Shown: positions 7,331-14,436, numbered from the stretch's first letter. The stretch is DNA of 16,415 bases from JACKJP01 sp050186955 (GCA_050186955.1 JBFWXZ010000058.1:1-16415), one strand, 5' to 3'. Notes: generated by a model not told the origin, from the sequence alone. Numbers and translations: made by a program.

Positions 7331-7969
7331 ATGCTCAAGCACAGACATATCTGGAACGCGATCGACCGGCTGGCGGAGCGGATGTCGCTGTCGCCGTCGG
7401 CGCTGGCGAAACGGGCCGGGCTCGACCCGACCTCCTTCAACCGCTCCAAGCGGCAGGGCCCGGACGGGCGGCCGCGCTGGCCGAGCACGGAGAGCATCGC
7501 CAAGGTGCTGGACGCCACGGGCATCTCGATCGAGGACTTCATGGCGCTGACCCGCGACCACGATCCGGGCCCGCGCTACGAATCGCGCGCGGTGCCGCTG
7601 ATCGGCTTCGCGCAGGCCGGCGCCGGCGGCTTCTTCGACGACGGCGGCTTCCCGGTCGGCGGCGGCTGGGACGAGGTCGAGCTGCCGCGCGTCTCCGACG
7701 ACAACGCCTACGCGCTGTCGGTGAGCGGCGACAGCATGCTGCCGCTCTATCGCGACGGCGACATTCTCGTGGTTTCGCCCAACGCCGCGGTCAGGCCCGG
7801 CGACCGGGTGGTCGTCAAGTCGCGCAGCGGCGAGGTGATGGCGAAGGTGCTGGTGCGCCACGACGCATCGGGCATCGAGATCGAATCGCTCAATCCCGCC
7901 CATCCGCCGCGCCAGTTCGCGGCGAGCGAGATCGAGTGGATCGCGCGCATCGTCTGGGCCAGCCAGTGA
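7331..7969 (+). CDS. S24/LexA-like transcriptional repressor with Cro/CI-type helix-turn-helix
   Basis: A 212-residue regulator. Residues about 5-75 are a Cro/CI-like HTH domain (MSLSPSALAKRAGLDPTSFNRSK, then WPSTESIAKVLDATG). Residues about 88-208 are an S24 peptidase domain with the Ser/Lys dyad of self-cleaving repressors: S135 in SGDSMLPLY and K172 in GEVMAKVL. A possible Ala-Gly cleavage site lies at 96-97 (FAQAGAGG). LexA and CI proteins with this layout cleave themselves, usually on RecA filaments after DNA damage; whether this one does is unknown. The ATG has GGAAGG close upstream (7322-7327). It is 22 bp ahead of a DMT exporter gene, so the two are probably one operon, and an inverted repeat lies just upstream. 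Confidence 0.88.
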   Translation: MLKHRHIWNAIDRLAERMSLSPSALAKRAGLDPTSFNRSKRQGPDGRPRWPSTESIAKVLDATGISIEDFMALTRDHDPGPRYESRAVPLIGFAQAGAGGFFDDGGFPVGGGWDEVELPRVSDDNAYALSVSGDSMLPLYRDGDILVVSPNAAVRPGDRVVVKSRSGEVMAKVLVRHDASGIEIESLNPAHPPRQFAASEIEWIARIVWASQ

Positions 7970-7991
7970 CGCGGCGCGGAGCACGCCATCC

Positions 7992-8894
7992 GTGACGGCG
8001 CTGGCCCGGATCCGGATTCCGCGGGTATCGCCGGCCGCGGGGATCGCGCTGGTGCTGGCCGGCGCCATCGGCTTCGGGCTGACGCCGCTCTTCGCGCGCA
8101 CCGCCTTCGAGGCCGGGCTGACGCCCAACCACGCGCTCTACTACCGCTATCTGCTGCCGGCGCTGCTGTTCGCGCCGCTCTGGCCGCGCATCGTCCGCCG
8201 GCCGAGGATGCTGCTGCCGGCGATGGCCATCGGCGCGTTCCAGTCGCTCGGCTCGCTCGGATACTATACCGGCATCCGCGAGATGCCGGTCGCGCTGGCC
8301 GGGCTGATCTTCTTCACCTTCCCGCTGTGGACCGTCGTCTTCTCGCGGCTCGTCTTCGGCCTCGTGCCGGATCGCCGCGCCGTCGCCGGTGCGGCGCTGG
8401 TGCTGGCGGCGACCTTCGTCATCCTCGATCCGCAGACCCTCGCCGCCTCGCCGCGCGCCGTCGCCTTCTGCTTCGTCTCGCCCATCGCCTACGCCTTCAT
8501 GCTGATCGTCTTCGGCCATGTCCTTAAGGGCGAGACGGCGATGGAGGTGACGGCGGGCTTCTATCTCGGCGCGCTCGTCACCGGGCTCGCGATCTTCGCC
8601 GCCGACCGCCCCGACATGCTGATCGCCGAGGGCGCGCGCGGGATATGGCTGCTGCTCGGCTTCCTGCTGCTCACCGGCCTTTTGCCGCAAACCGGGCTGA
8701 TCGTCGGCGCGCCGGCCATCGGGCCGTCGCGCACCGCGACGATCGGCGGCTTCGAGCTCGTCGTGACGCTGGGCTGCGGTTGGATCGCGCTCGGCGAGCC
8801 GGCCGAGTGGCGCGAGGTCGTCGGCGCCGTCCTCATCCTGGCGGCGGTCGCCCTCGCGGCGACCGCGAAGGCGCCGGAACCGGCCGACAGTTGA
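7992..8894 (+). CDS. DMT superfamily (EamA) transporter
   Basis: Inner-membrane protein of 300 residues with about ten hydrophobic helices in two EamA repeats (about 15-145 and 155-290). Family-like stretches are LVLAGAIGFGLTPLF in the first helix, YYTGIREMPVALAGLIFFTFPLW in repeat 1, and ELVVTLGCGWIALGEP in repeat 2. EamA proteins usually export amino acids or other metabolites; the substrate is not readable here. The start is a GTG with GGAG 10 bp upstream. Only 22 bp separate it from the S24 repressor, so it is likely its co-transcribed target. Confidence 0.88.
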   Translation: MTALARIRIPRVSPAAGIALVLAGAIGFGLTPLFARTAFEAGLTPNHALYYRYLLPALLFAPLWPRIVRRPRMLLPAMAIGAFQSLGSLGYYTGIREMPVALAGLIFFTFPLWTVVFSRLVFGLVPDRRAVAGAALVLAATFVILDPQTLAASPRAVAFCFVSPIAYAFMLIVFGHVLKGETAMEVTAGFYLGALVTGLAIFAADRPDMLIAEGARGIWLLLGFLLLTGLLPQTGLIVGAPAIGPSRTATIGGFELVVTLGCGWIALGEPAEWREVVGAVLILAAVALAATAKAPEPADS

Positions 8895-8930
8895 AAGCGC
8901 GCCCGCGCTGATCGAACATGCGGAGCTGCA

Positions 8931-9569
8931 ATGGCGCGGCGCGGCACATTCAGGCTTGTCACGACGGCGGCGATCCTGTCGGCGGTCAGCGTCGCCGCGC
9001 TGATCTTCTGGACCGATCCGCCGCCGCCCCCGAAGCCAGAGCCGAAACCGCGGCCGATGCCGGTCGAACAGCCGGCGCATCCGCGCGACGTGACGCCGCC
9101 CTCCGCCCTGCCCGGCCCCGTGGTCAGCGGCCCGCTGACCCGCCTGCCGGCGCGCGAACCGCCGCCGAAGCCTCCGGCGCCCCCCGAACCGGTGCTGCTC
9201 CACCGCGTCGTCGTCATTGACGGGGGCAGCGTGCGCACCGGGCGCGATGTGATCCGCATCGCGGGAATCCGCCCGCTGACGATCGACACGACCTGCACCG
9301 ATTCCGAGGGCCGCGACTGGCCCTGCGGGCAGGCGGCGGCGACGGAGCTCCGGATGCTGATCAGGCGCCGCTCGCTGTCATGCGCGCCGCCCTTCGGCGA
9401 CGAGCGCGCGCCGCGCTTCTGCACGGTCGGCACGCTCGACATCGGCGAATGGCTGATCGAGCAGGGATGGGCGGAGCCGGCCGACGGGGCGCCGCAATCC
9501 TACCGGTCGGCGGCGGAGCGGGCGCGCGAGGCGAAGGCGGGACGATACGGCCGCGCCTGGGGCCAGTGA
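8931..9569 (+). CDS. Membrane-anchored thermonuclease-fold protein, probably catalytically inactive
   Basis: A 212-residue protein with an N-terminal anchor or uncleaved signal (hydrophobic 8-27), a proline-rich linker (about 29-87) and a C-terminal staphylococcal-nuclease-like (TNase) domain (about 90-210), placing the domain in the periplasm. Fold marks are VVVIDGG (93-99), IRIAGI (108-113), WPCGQAAATELRMLI, and TLDIGEWLIEQGWAEP near the end. Acidic residues expected in the active site are missing: the VDGDT motif reads IDGGS and the D-x-P-E turn reads RPL, while R109 and possibly R162 remain. Four cysteines (122, 132, 151, 164) could form two disulphides. Ribosome site GGAG lies 7 bp before the ATG. 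It is 36 bp after the DMT gene and convergent with lysK. Confidence 0.75.
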   Translation: MARRGTFRLVTTAAILSAVSVAALIFWTDPPPPPKPEPKPRPMPVEQPAHPRDVTPPSALPGPVVSGPLTRLPAREPPPKPPAPPEPVLLHRVVVIDGGSVRTGRDVIRIAGIRPLTIDTTCTDSEGRDWPCGQAAATELRMLIRRRSLSCAPPFGDERAPRFCTVGTLDIGEWLIEQGWAEPADGAPQSYRSAAERAREAKAGRYGRAWGQ

Positions 9570-9576
9570 AGGCGGC

Positions 9577-11193
9577 TCAGGCGGCCGCCAGCCGTCCGGC
9601 GATCATGCCGCGGGTCTCCTCGATGCCGTAGAGGGCGACGAAGGAGCCGAAGCGGGGCCCGCGCTCCTGGCCGAGCAGCACCTGATAGAGCATCTGGAAC
9701 CAGTCGCCGGTGACGGCGGGACCGCCGTCGGGGCCCTTGCGGCTGTGGTCCTGATAACGCTCGAAGCCGCGCGCGACGTCGAGCACGGCATCCTGGATCG
9801 CCGCGCCGTCGGAACCGGCGGGCAGCGCCGCGAGCGCCGCCGACAGCTTCTCCAGCGCCTCGCGCTCGGTCGCGTCGGGATCGCGGAACTTCTTCGTCGG
9901 CTTCACGAAATCGTCGAAATAGCGGATGGCGTAGCCGACCAGCTCGTCGAGCTTGGGATGGTTCTGGGGCGTGACGCCGGGGGCGTAGCGCGAGATGAAG
10001 CCCCACAGCACCTGCTTGTCGTGGGCGTTGGAGGCGCTGACGAGGTTGAGCAGCATGGCGAAGGGCACCGGCATGTCGATGGCCGGCGGCTCGCCCGAAT
10101 GGATGTGCCAGACGGGGTTGTTAAGGCGCGCGGCCTCATCCTGGCCCTCATAGGCGGCGGCGAAGGCGAAATACTCGTCGACGGCCTTGGGGATCACGTC
10201 GAAATAGAGCCGCTTGGCGGTGCGCGGCTTCTGGAACATGTAGAGCGCGAGGCTCTCGGTCGGCGCGTAGGTCAGCCATTCGTCGATGGTCAGCCCGTTG
10301 CCGCGCGACTTGGAGATCTTCTCGCCCTTCTCGTCGAGGAAGAGCTCGTAGACGAAGTGCTCCGGCGGCGTGCCGCCGAGCGCCGTGCAGATCCGGTCGT
10401 AGACCGGCATGTTGGGACCGTGGTCCTTGCCGAACATCTCGAAATCGACGCCGAGCGCCGCCCAGCGCGCGCCGAAATCGGGCTTCCACTGGAGCTTCAC
10501 CTGGCCGCCGGTGATGCCCTGCGTCACATCCTCGCCGTCCTCGTCGACATAGCTGATCGTCCCGGCCGCGGCATCGACCGCCCGCATCGGCACATAGAGG
10601 ACGCGGCCGGTCTTGGGCGAGATCGGCAGGAAGGGCGAATAGGTGGCGCGGCGCTCCTCGCCGAGCGTCGGCAGCATGATCTCCATGATCGCGTCGTAGC
10701 GTTCGGCGACCCGCTGCAGGATCTCGTCGAAGCGTCCCGAGCGGTAGTATTCGGTGGCCGAGGCGAACTCGTAGTCGAAGCCGAAGGTGTCGAGGAACCG
10801 GCGCAGCATCGCGTTGTTGTGCTGGCCGAAGCTCTCGAAATCGCCGCCGAAGGGATTGGGCACCGAGGTCAGCGGCATGTGCAGATAGGGCTCGAGCGCG
10901 GCGCGATCCGGCACATTGTCGGGGATCTTGCGCATCCCGTCCATGTCGTCGGAGAAGCAGAGCAGCCGGGTCGGGATCCGGTCATCCGTCAGCACCCGGA
11001 AGGCATGGCGCACCATGGTGGTGCGGGCGACCTCGCCGAAGGTGCCGATATGCGGCAGGCCGGAGGGGCCGTAGCCGGTCTCGAACAGCACCGGGCGGTC
11101 GGCGCCGCGCCCCTCGACGCGCTTGAGCAGCTTGCGCGCTTCCTCGAACGGCCATGCCTTGCTCTCCATGCCGATCGCCCGCAAGTCCGTCAT
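9577..11193 (-). CDS. lysK: Lysyl-tRNA synthetase, class I
   Basis: Cytoplasmic enzyme that charges tRNA-Lys with lysine; class I LysRS replaces the common class II enzyme in many alphaproteobacteria. The protein is 538 residues. The class I ATP-binding motif HIGH appears as PSGLPHIGTF (44-52) and KMSKS as KISKS (292-296, in EKISKSRGNG). SKAWPFEEARKL at the N-terminus and GKDHGPN before KISKS are typical. The ATG at 11193 was chosen over an upstream start at 11253 because AGGAAG lies directly before it and SKAWPFEEA usually stands near residue 10-20; ATG 11169 is a weaker alternative. It is convergent with the nuclease-fold gene (7-bp gap) and divergent from the TerB gene. A hairpin with a T-run lies in its upstream region. 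Confidence 0.95.
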   Translation of the reverse strand: MTDLRAIGMESKAWPFEEARKLLKRVEGRGADRPVLFETGYGPSGLPHIGTFGEVARTTMVRHAFRVLTDDRIPTRLLCFSDDMDGMRKIPDNVPDRAALEPYLHMPLTSVPNPFGGDFESFGQHNNAMLRRFLDTFGFDYEFASATEYYRSGRFDEILQRVAERYDAIMEIMLPTLGEERRATYSPFLPISPKTGRVLYVPMRAVDAAAGTISYVDEDGEDVTQGITGGQVKLQWKPDFGARWAALGVDFEMFGKDHGPNMPVYDRICTALGGTPPEHFVYELFLDEKGEKISKSRGNGLTIDEWLTYAPTESLALYMFQKPRTAKRLYFDVIPKAVDEYFAFAAAYEGQDEAARLNNPVWHIHSGEPPAIDMPVPFAMLLNLVSASNAHDKQVLWGFISRYAPGVTPQNHPKLDELVGYAIRYFDDFVKPTKKFRDPDATEREALEKLSAALAALPAGSDGAAIQDAVLDVARGFERYQDHSRKGPDGGPAVTGDWFQMLYQVLLGQERGPRFGSFVALYGIEETRGMIAGRLAAA

Positions 11194-11212
11194 CTTCCTA
11201 TCCAATATCCAG

Positions 11213-11237
11213 AAAAAGGCCCGCCGAAAGACGGCGG
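11213..11237 (-). terminator. Hairpin plus T-run upstream of lysK (possible attenuator)
   Basis: On the minus strand CCGCCG and CGGCGG (11237-11221) form a perfect 6-bp stem with a 5-nt loop, then GCC and TTTTT (11217-11213), ending 19 bp before the lysK ATG. This has the shape of an intrinsic terminator, but no minus-strand gene lies upstream that it could end. It could be a leader attenuator, or the hairpin may be by chance if transcription starts inside it. Confidence 0.4.
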
Positions 11238-11266
11238 ACACTATGTGCCGCACCGCAGCGCGTCAA
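11238..11266 (-). promoter_or_regulatory. Candidate lysK promoter
   Basis: On the minus strand TTGACG (11266-11261), one base from consensus, is followed after 17 bp by TAGTGT (11243-11238); CATAGT at a 15-bp spacing overlaps it. Transcription would start near 11231, inside the hairpin described beside it. Confidence 0.4.
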
Positions 11267-11359
11267 TCAGGCGCGGCCCCATCACGCCAATGATACTTGA
11301 TGGCCGCAGGCGGAGCACATAGCTTGCCGGCAATTGCAACGCAGCATGCCGTGAGAGCC

Positions 11360-11770
11360 ATGAGCAAACTTTCCGTTCCCGACGCCCTGATCCACGTCAT
11401 GGTGACCATGGCGGCAGCCGACCGCGACATGACCGATGCAGAGCTGAAACGCATCGGCGCCGTCGTCCAGAACCTCCCGGCCTTCGCCGGCTTCGACCGC
11501 GAACGGCTGGTGTCGGTCGCCGAGGCGTGCAGCGAGCGGCTGACCCAGGGGGACGGGCTCGACGACGTCCTCGACCTCGTCGCCGAAAGCCTGCCGGCGC
11601 GCATGCACGACACCGCCTACGCGCTGGCCGTCGAGGTCGCCGCCGCCGACCTGCAGGTCGAGCAGGAGGAACTCCGCCTGCTGCAGATCATCCGCGACCG
11701 GCTCGACCTCGACAGCCTGACGGTGGCGGCGATCGAGAGAGGTGCACGGGCCCGCTTCCGCAAGCCCTGA
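11360..11770 (+). CDS. TerB-like (tellurite resistance TerB family) protein
   Basis: A 136-residue, almost all-helical soluble protein with the TerB-like fold. It shows two related acidic helix motifs: MVTMAAADRDMTDAELKRI (14-32) and VEVAAADLQVEQEELRLL (91-108). In the TerB fold such Asp/Glu positions form a metal-binding site. The name comes from the tellurite operon, but single chromosomal TerB-like genes of this kind, without other ter genes, have no known function. The ATG at 11360 was preferred over an upstream in-frame start because the homologous part begins at SKLSVPDALI; GTGAGAG is a weak ribosome site. Its stop lies 4 bp before the desaturase gene, so the two are probably one operon. 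It is divergent from lysK. Confidence 0.8.
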   Translation: MSKLSVPDALIHVMVTMAAADRDMTDAELKRIGAVVQNLPAFAGFDRERLVSVAEACSERLTQGDGLDDVLDLVAESLPARMHDTAYALAVEVAAADLQVEQEELRLLQIIRDRLDLDSLTVAAIERGARARFRKP

Positions 11771-11774
11771 CGCG

Positions 11775-12584
11775 ATGGACCGGCTCGACGAAGGAACGTT
11801 GCGTCTCCTCGTCTTCGCCGGCGTCTTCCTGCTGATGGCGGCGGTCGAGCTGTTCGAGCCGCGCCGCGAGCTGACGGCGTCCAAGGGGCGGCGCTGGTTC
11901 ACCAATCTCGCCATCCTGCTGATCGACATCGCCGCCGTGCGGCTGATCTTCCCGCTGGCGGCGGTCGGCGTCGCGATCTGGGCGGGCGAGCGCGGGCTCG
12001 GCCTGTTCAACGCGGCCCCCGTGCCCGGCGCGGCCGCCGGCCTCGCCTCCTTCCTGGCGCTCGATCTCGCCATCTACGCCCAGCACGTCGCCTCGCACAA
12101 AATCCCGCTGCTGTGGCGGCTGCACCGCGTCCACCACACCGACCGCGACGTCGACGTGACGACGGCGCTCAGGTTCCACCCGGTCGAAATCCTGCTGTCG
12201 ATGGTCTGGAAGGGCGTGGTCATCGTCGCCCTCGGCGCGCCGCCGGCGGCGGTCTTCGCCTTCGAGGCGGTGCTCAACGGCGCGGCGATGTTCAACCACG
12301 CAAATATCCGCCTGCCGGCGCCGCTTGAGAAGCTGCTGCGGCTCGCCGTGGTGACACCGGACATGCACCGGGTGCACCATTCGGTCATCCACCGCGAGAC
12401 CGATTCCAACTACGGCTTCAACCTGTCGGTCTGGGACCGGCTGTTCCGCACCTATGTGGACGAGCCGCGCGACGGGCACGAGGCGATGCGGCTCGGGCTC
12501 GAGCCCTTCCAGGACGACCGGCCGACGAGGCTGGGCTGGAGCCTGTGGCTTCCCTTCGGCGAGGGAAGGCGGCGCGATCAGTAA
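11775..12584 (+). CDS. Sterol desaturase / fatty acid hydroxylase superfamily protein
   Basis: Integral-membrane di-iron oxygenase family, 269 residues. Hydrophobic helices run at about 10-25, 45-70, 88-103, 138-155 and 158-172. The histidine boxes are complete: HVASH (104-108), HRVHH (117-121), FHPVE with H135, NHAN with H175, and HRVHH (198-202). The family hydroxylates or desaturates lipids with O2; the lipid substrate is not readable. The C-terminus YGFNLSVWDRLFRTY (213-227) is typical of the bacterial branch. The ATG at 11775 lies 4 bp after the TerB stop; an in-frame GTG at 11742 inside TerB is less likely. Its last 7 bp overlap the end of the convergent solute-binding protein gene. Confidence 0.9.
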   Translation: MDRLDEGTLRLLVFAGVFLLMAAVELFEPRRELTASKGRRWFTNLAILLIDIAAVRLIFPLAAVGVAIWAGERGLGLFNAAPVPGAAAGLASFLALDLAIYAQHVASHKIPLLWRLHRVHHTDRDVDVTTALRFHPVEILLSMVWKGVVIVALGAPPAAVFAFEAVLNGAAMFNHANIRLPAPLEKLLRLAVVTPDMHRVHHSVIHRETDSNYGFNLSVWDRLFRTYVDEPRDGHEAMRLGLEPFQDDRPTRLGWSLWLPFGEGRRRDQ

Positions 12585-13432
12585 AACGAGATCGGGAAGT
12601 AGCGCAGATAGATCTCGAGGAAGGCGTTCGACCCGCCGACCTTCGCCAGCGCCTGGTTGAGCGCGCCCTCGAGCGCCTCGTTGTTCCTGGCCACGGCGAT
12701 CGCCATGCCCTCGCCGAAATAGCGGCTCTCGGTATAGGGCCCGCCGACGAACTTGCAGCACTTCTCCGACGCCTCGCCGTTGAGCCACAGCGAGAGGGTG
12801 ATGCCGTCGCCGAAATAGAACTCCGCCTCGCCCTTCTTCAGCGCCTCCAGCGCCGCGCCGGCATCGGGATAGTTGCGCGCCACGGTGCCCGGATAGAGCC
12901 CGCGCAGGAAGGCCTCGTGGGCGGTGTCGGCGACGACGGCGACGACCCGCCCGGCCAGCGTCTCCGGATGGGCGTCGGCAATGTCGGTCTCCTCGCGGGC
13001 GACGAAGCGCGCCGGACGGCCGAGATAGCGGTCGGTGAAATCGTAGCGCTCGCGGCTCGCCGGGGTGACGGCGATGGGGGCGATGATGGCGTCGCCGCGC
13101 TTGTCGTCGATGGCCGACACCAGCAGGTCCCATTTGAGCCCCTGGATGGTGCACGGCAGGTCGAGCACGCGGCAGAGCTCGCGGGCGAGCTCGACATTGA
13201 AGCCGGTCAGGTCGCCGTCGGGACCGATATAGCTGAAGGGCGGCGCATCGAGCTCGGTCAGGAAACGTATCTGCCGCACCTTGTCGAGATCGGGCTTGGG
13301 CACGAAGCGGCCGGGATCGACGAAATTGGGAACCGCCGGCCCCTCCGCCGCGATAGCGGCCGAGAGCAGGCAGACCGCCGCGAGACAAGCGGCGGCGAGG
13401 CGGCGCGGCTGAACGATCGAGAGTACGGACAC
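12578..13432 (-). CDS. Periplasmic solute-binding protein, amino-acid ABC type (SBP_bac_3)
   Basis: A 284-residue exported binding protein. A signal peptide is visible: basic PRR at 9-11, hydrophobic LAAACLAAVCLLSAAIA, likely cut before AEGPA. The mature part has the two-lobe polar-amino-acid-type pattern: FLTELDAPPFSYIGPDGDLTGFNVELAREL (57-86), WDLLVSAIDDKRGDAII, then TPASRERYDFT with R127 as probable carboxylate-binding Arg. The ligand is unknown. No permease or ATPase lies next to it, so it is an orphan or acts with a distant transporter or sensor. The start is a GTG (13430-13432) fitting the signal peptide, without a clear ribosome site; a GTG at 13471 preceded by AAGGGC is the alternative. 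A TATAAG at 13480-13475 could be its -10 element, which would favour 13432. Confidence 0.78.
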   Translation of the reverse strand: MSVLSIVQPRRLAAACLAAVCLLSAAIAAEGPAVPNFVDPGRFVPKPDLDKVRQIRFLTELDAPPFSYIGPDGDLTGFNVELARELCRVLDLPCTIQGLKWDLLVSAIDDKRGDAIIAPIAVTPASRERYDFTDRYLGRPARFVAREETDIADAHPETLAGRVVAVVADTAHEAFLRGLYPGTVARNYPDAGAALEALKKGEAEFYFGDGITLSLWLNGEASEKCCKFVGGPYTESRYFGEGMAIAVARNNEALEGALNQALAKVGGSNAFLEIYLRYFPISFY

Positions 13433-13549
13433 GGTTTGGGACAGATCCCCGACGGCGCTGTTTCGAAGCACGCCCTTATATCCCGCCAGCCCGTGGCCGG
13501 GTAGGGGCAACCGGGATTGAAAATTCGTAAACCGATAGCGATTCCACGG

Positions 13550-13568
13550 GGATGTAACGGTTACATCC
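13550..13568. promoter_or_regulatory. 19-bp palindrome (candidate operator)
   Basis: GGATGTAAC (13550-13558) and GTTACATCC (13560-13568) are perfect 9-bp inverted arms around a single G. It lies about 120 bp upstream of the solute-binding protein start and 320 bp upstream of the MerR gene. It looks like a dimer binding site, but I could not place convincing -35/-10 elements around it. Whether MerR or another regulator binds it is unknown. Confidence 0.5.
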
Positions 13569-13695
13569 GGCAATGTAGCCCCATGTCACTGCCGTTGCGT
13601 CACTAGTTTTGATACCCCCTATGCAATGAAATGCGACACCCCTATCCGCAGGGAAGGTGGTGTCCGGGTAGCAATCGACGTGGAAGTCAAGGCAT

Positions 13696-13723
13696 GCGGC
13701 GCATCCGGAAACGGATCGGCCGC
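13696..13723 (+). other. GNRA-capped hairpin in the MerR upstream region
   Basis: GCGGC (13696-13700) pairs with GCCGC (13719-13723); after a 2x2 internal loop ATCCG (13703-13707) pairs with CGGAT (13712-13716) and closes a GAAA tetraloop. As RNA this would be a stable stem of ten pairs. It lies 167 bp before the MerR start, with no T-run after it, so it is not a terminator. Confidence 0.4.
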
Positions 13724-13889
13724 GTTGAGATGCGGAACAAGATGACGGCCAGCCGGCTCCGACCGGTCCATTCCAGGCGGGGGCACGCGACAGCGGAGCA
13801 GAGCCTCGCCGGCATCGCGCAGACCGACAGTGCGCCGAGCGCCCTTGCGCAACGCGGCTATGCGAAGGCTTCCCCATGGAGTGTAAGAC

Positions 13890-14417
13890 ATGAGCTATGA
13901 AAACGAGGGGTTCACCGCCGCCATGGTGGCGCAGAGCTCCCTTCCCAACAGCGGGATCTCCCGCGGCGAGGCCGGCAACAGCGGCAAGCACAGCCTGAAG
14001 CTGCCGCAGATCGACATGCCGGCGGTCGCCGTCGACGGCGAGATCGGCATCACCGAGATGGCGGACATCTTCGGCGTCAGCCTGCGCACCCTGCGCTTCT
14101 ACGAGGAGAAGGGCCTGATCATGCCGCGCCGCAGCGGCCGTCAGCGCTTCTACAATCGCGAGCACGTCCGCACCATGGCGGTGATCCACAAGTGCCGCGA
14201 GGTCGGCATGCCGGTGCAGCAGATCGAGACGATGCTCGACGATTTCCGCAATTGCGCCGACGAGGCGGAAGCCAATGCGGTCTTCGTGCTGCGCCTGGAG
14301 ATCCGCATCGCGGATATCGAGGACCAGCAGCGCCAGCTTCAGAAGGAGCGCTCGATCGCCGGCCAGATCCTCGGCCTGATCGACAACGACATCACGCTGA
14401 CCACCCGGTCCGCCTGA
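13890..14417 (+). CDS. MerR family transcriptional regulator
   Basis: A 175-residue cytoplasmic regulator. A 50-residue low-complexity N-terminal extension precedes the MerR winged helix-turn-helix (about 53-120): ITEMADIFGVSLRTLRFYEEKGLIMPRR, then RQRFYNREHVRTMAVIHKCREVGMPVQQIE. A long C-terminal coiled-coil dimer helix follows (about 125-160). Cysteines are only C102 and C122, without a metal-binding pair, so it is not an obvious metal sensor. The start is fixed by an in-frame TAA six bases upstream (13884-13886) and by GGAG eight bases before the ATG. It is convergent with the core-MetE gene (19-bp gap). The target is unknown; the upstream palindrome is a candidate. Confidence 0.88.
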   Translation: MSYENEGFTAAMVAQSSLPNSGISRGEAGNSGKHSLKLPQIDMPAVAVDGEIGITEMADIFGVSLRTLRFYEEKGLIMPRRSGRQRFYNREHVRTMAVIHKCREVGMPVQQIETMLDDFRNCADEAEANAVFVLRLEIRIADIEDQQRQLQKERSIAGQILGLIDNDITLTTRSA

Positions 14418-14436
14418 ACGGCGCTTCCTTAAGCGA

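Larger units (their letters stand above)
13433..13889. other. Long divergent intergenic region before the MerR gene
   Basis: About 450 bp without a convincing gene. Open frames of about 90 codons occur on both strands (13619-13891 and 13631-13900), but they lack ribosome sites, recognisable domains and any link to neighbours. The region holds a 19-bp palindrome (13550-13568), two CCCCTAT copies 23 bp apart (13616-13622, 13639-13645), an AT-richer patch around 13600-13635 and a strong hairpin (13696-13723). It probably contains the promoters of both flanking genes and a MerR leader of up to about 270 nt, or an unannotated small RNA. Confidence 0.5.

Noticed and set aside
7890..9203. 437-codon minus-strand frame opposite the DMT and nuclease-fold genes
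   Set aside because: Low-complexity Arg/Glu/Asp/Gly composition typical of antisense shadow in high-GC DNA; the plus-strand genes carry clear motifs.
9571..9589. GGCGGC/GCCGCC hairpin between the convergent nuclease-fold and lysK genes
   Set aside because: The stem is only six GC pairs and has no T-run on either strand, so a terminator call is not supported.
9745..11322. 525-codon plus-strand frame opposite lysK
   Set aside because: Antisense shadow of lysK with no recognisable domain and no ribosome site.
11297..11325. TTGATG-17 bp-TAGCTT as a TerB promoter
   Set aside because: The -10 matches consensus at only three positions; too weak to list.
11688..13388. 566-codon minus-strand frame over the desaturase and binding-protein genes
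   Set aside because: It spans two real genes in other frames and has shadow composition.
13619..13891. 90-codon minus-strand frame before the MerR gene
   Set aside because: No ribosome site, no domain, and an equally long frame runs on the opposite strand; kept only as part of the intergenic description.
13631..13900. 89-codon plus-strand frame before the MerR gene
   Set aside because: Arg-rich with no ribosome site, overlaps the MerR start in another frame.
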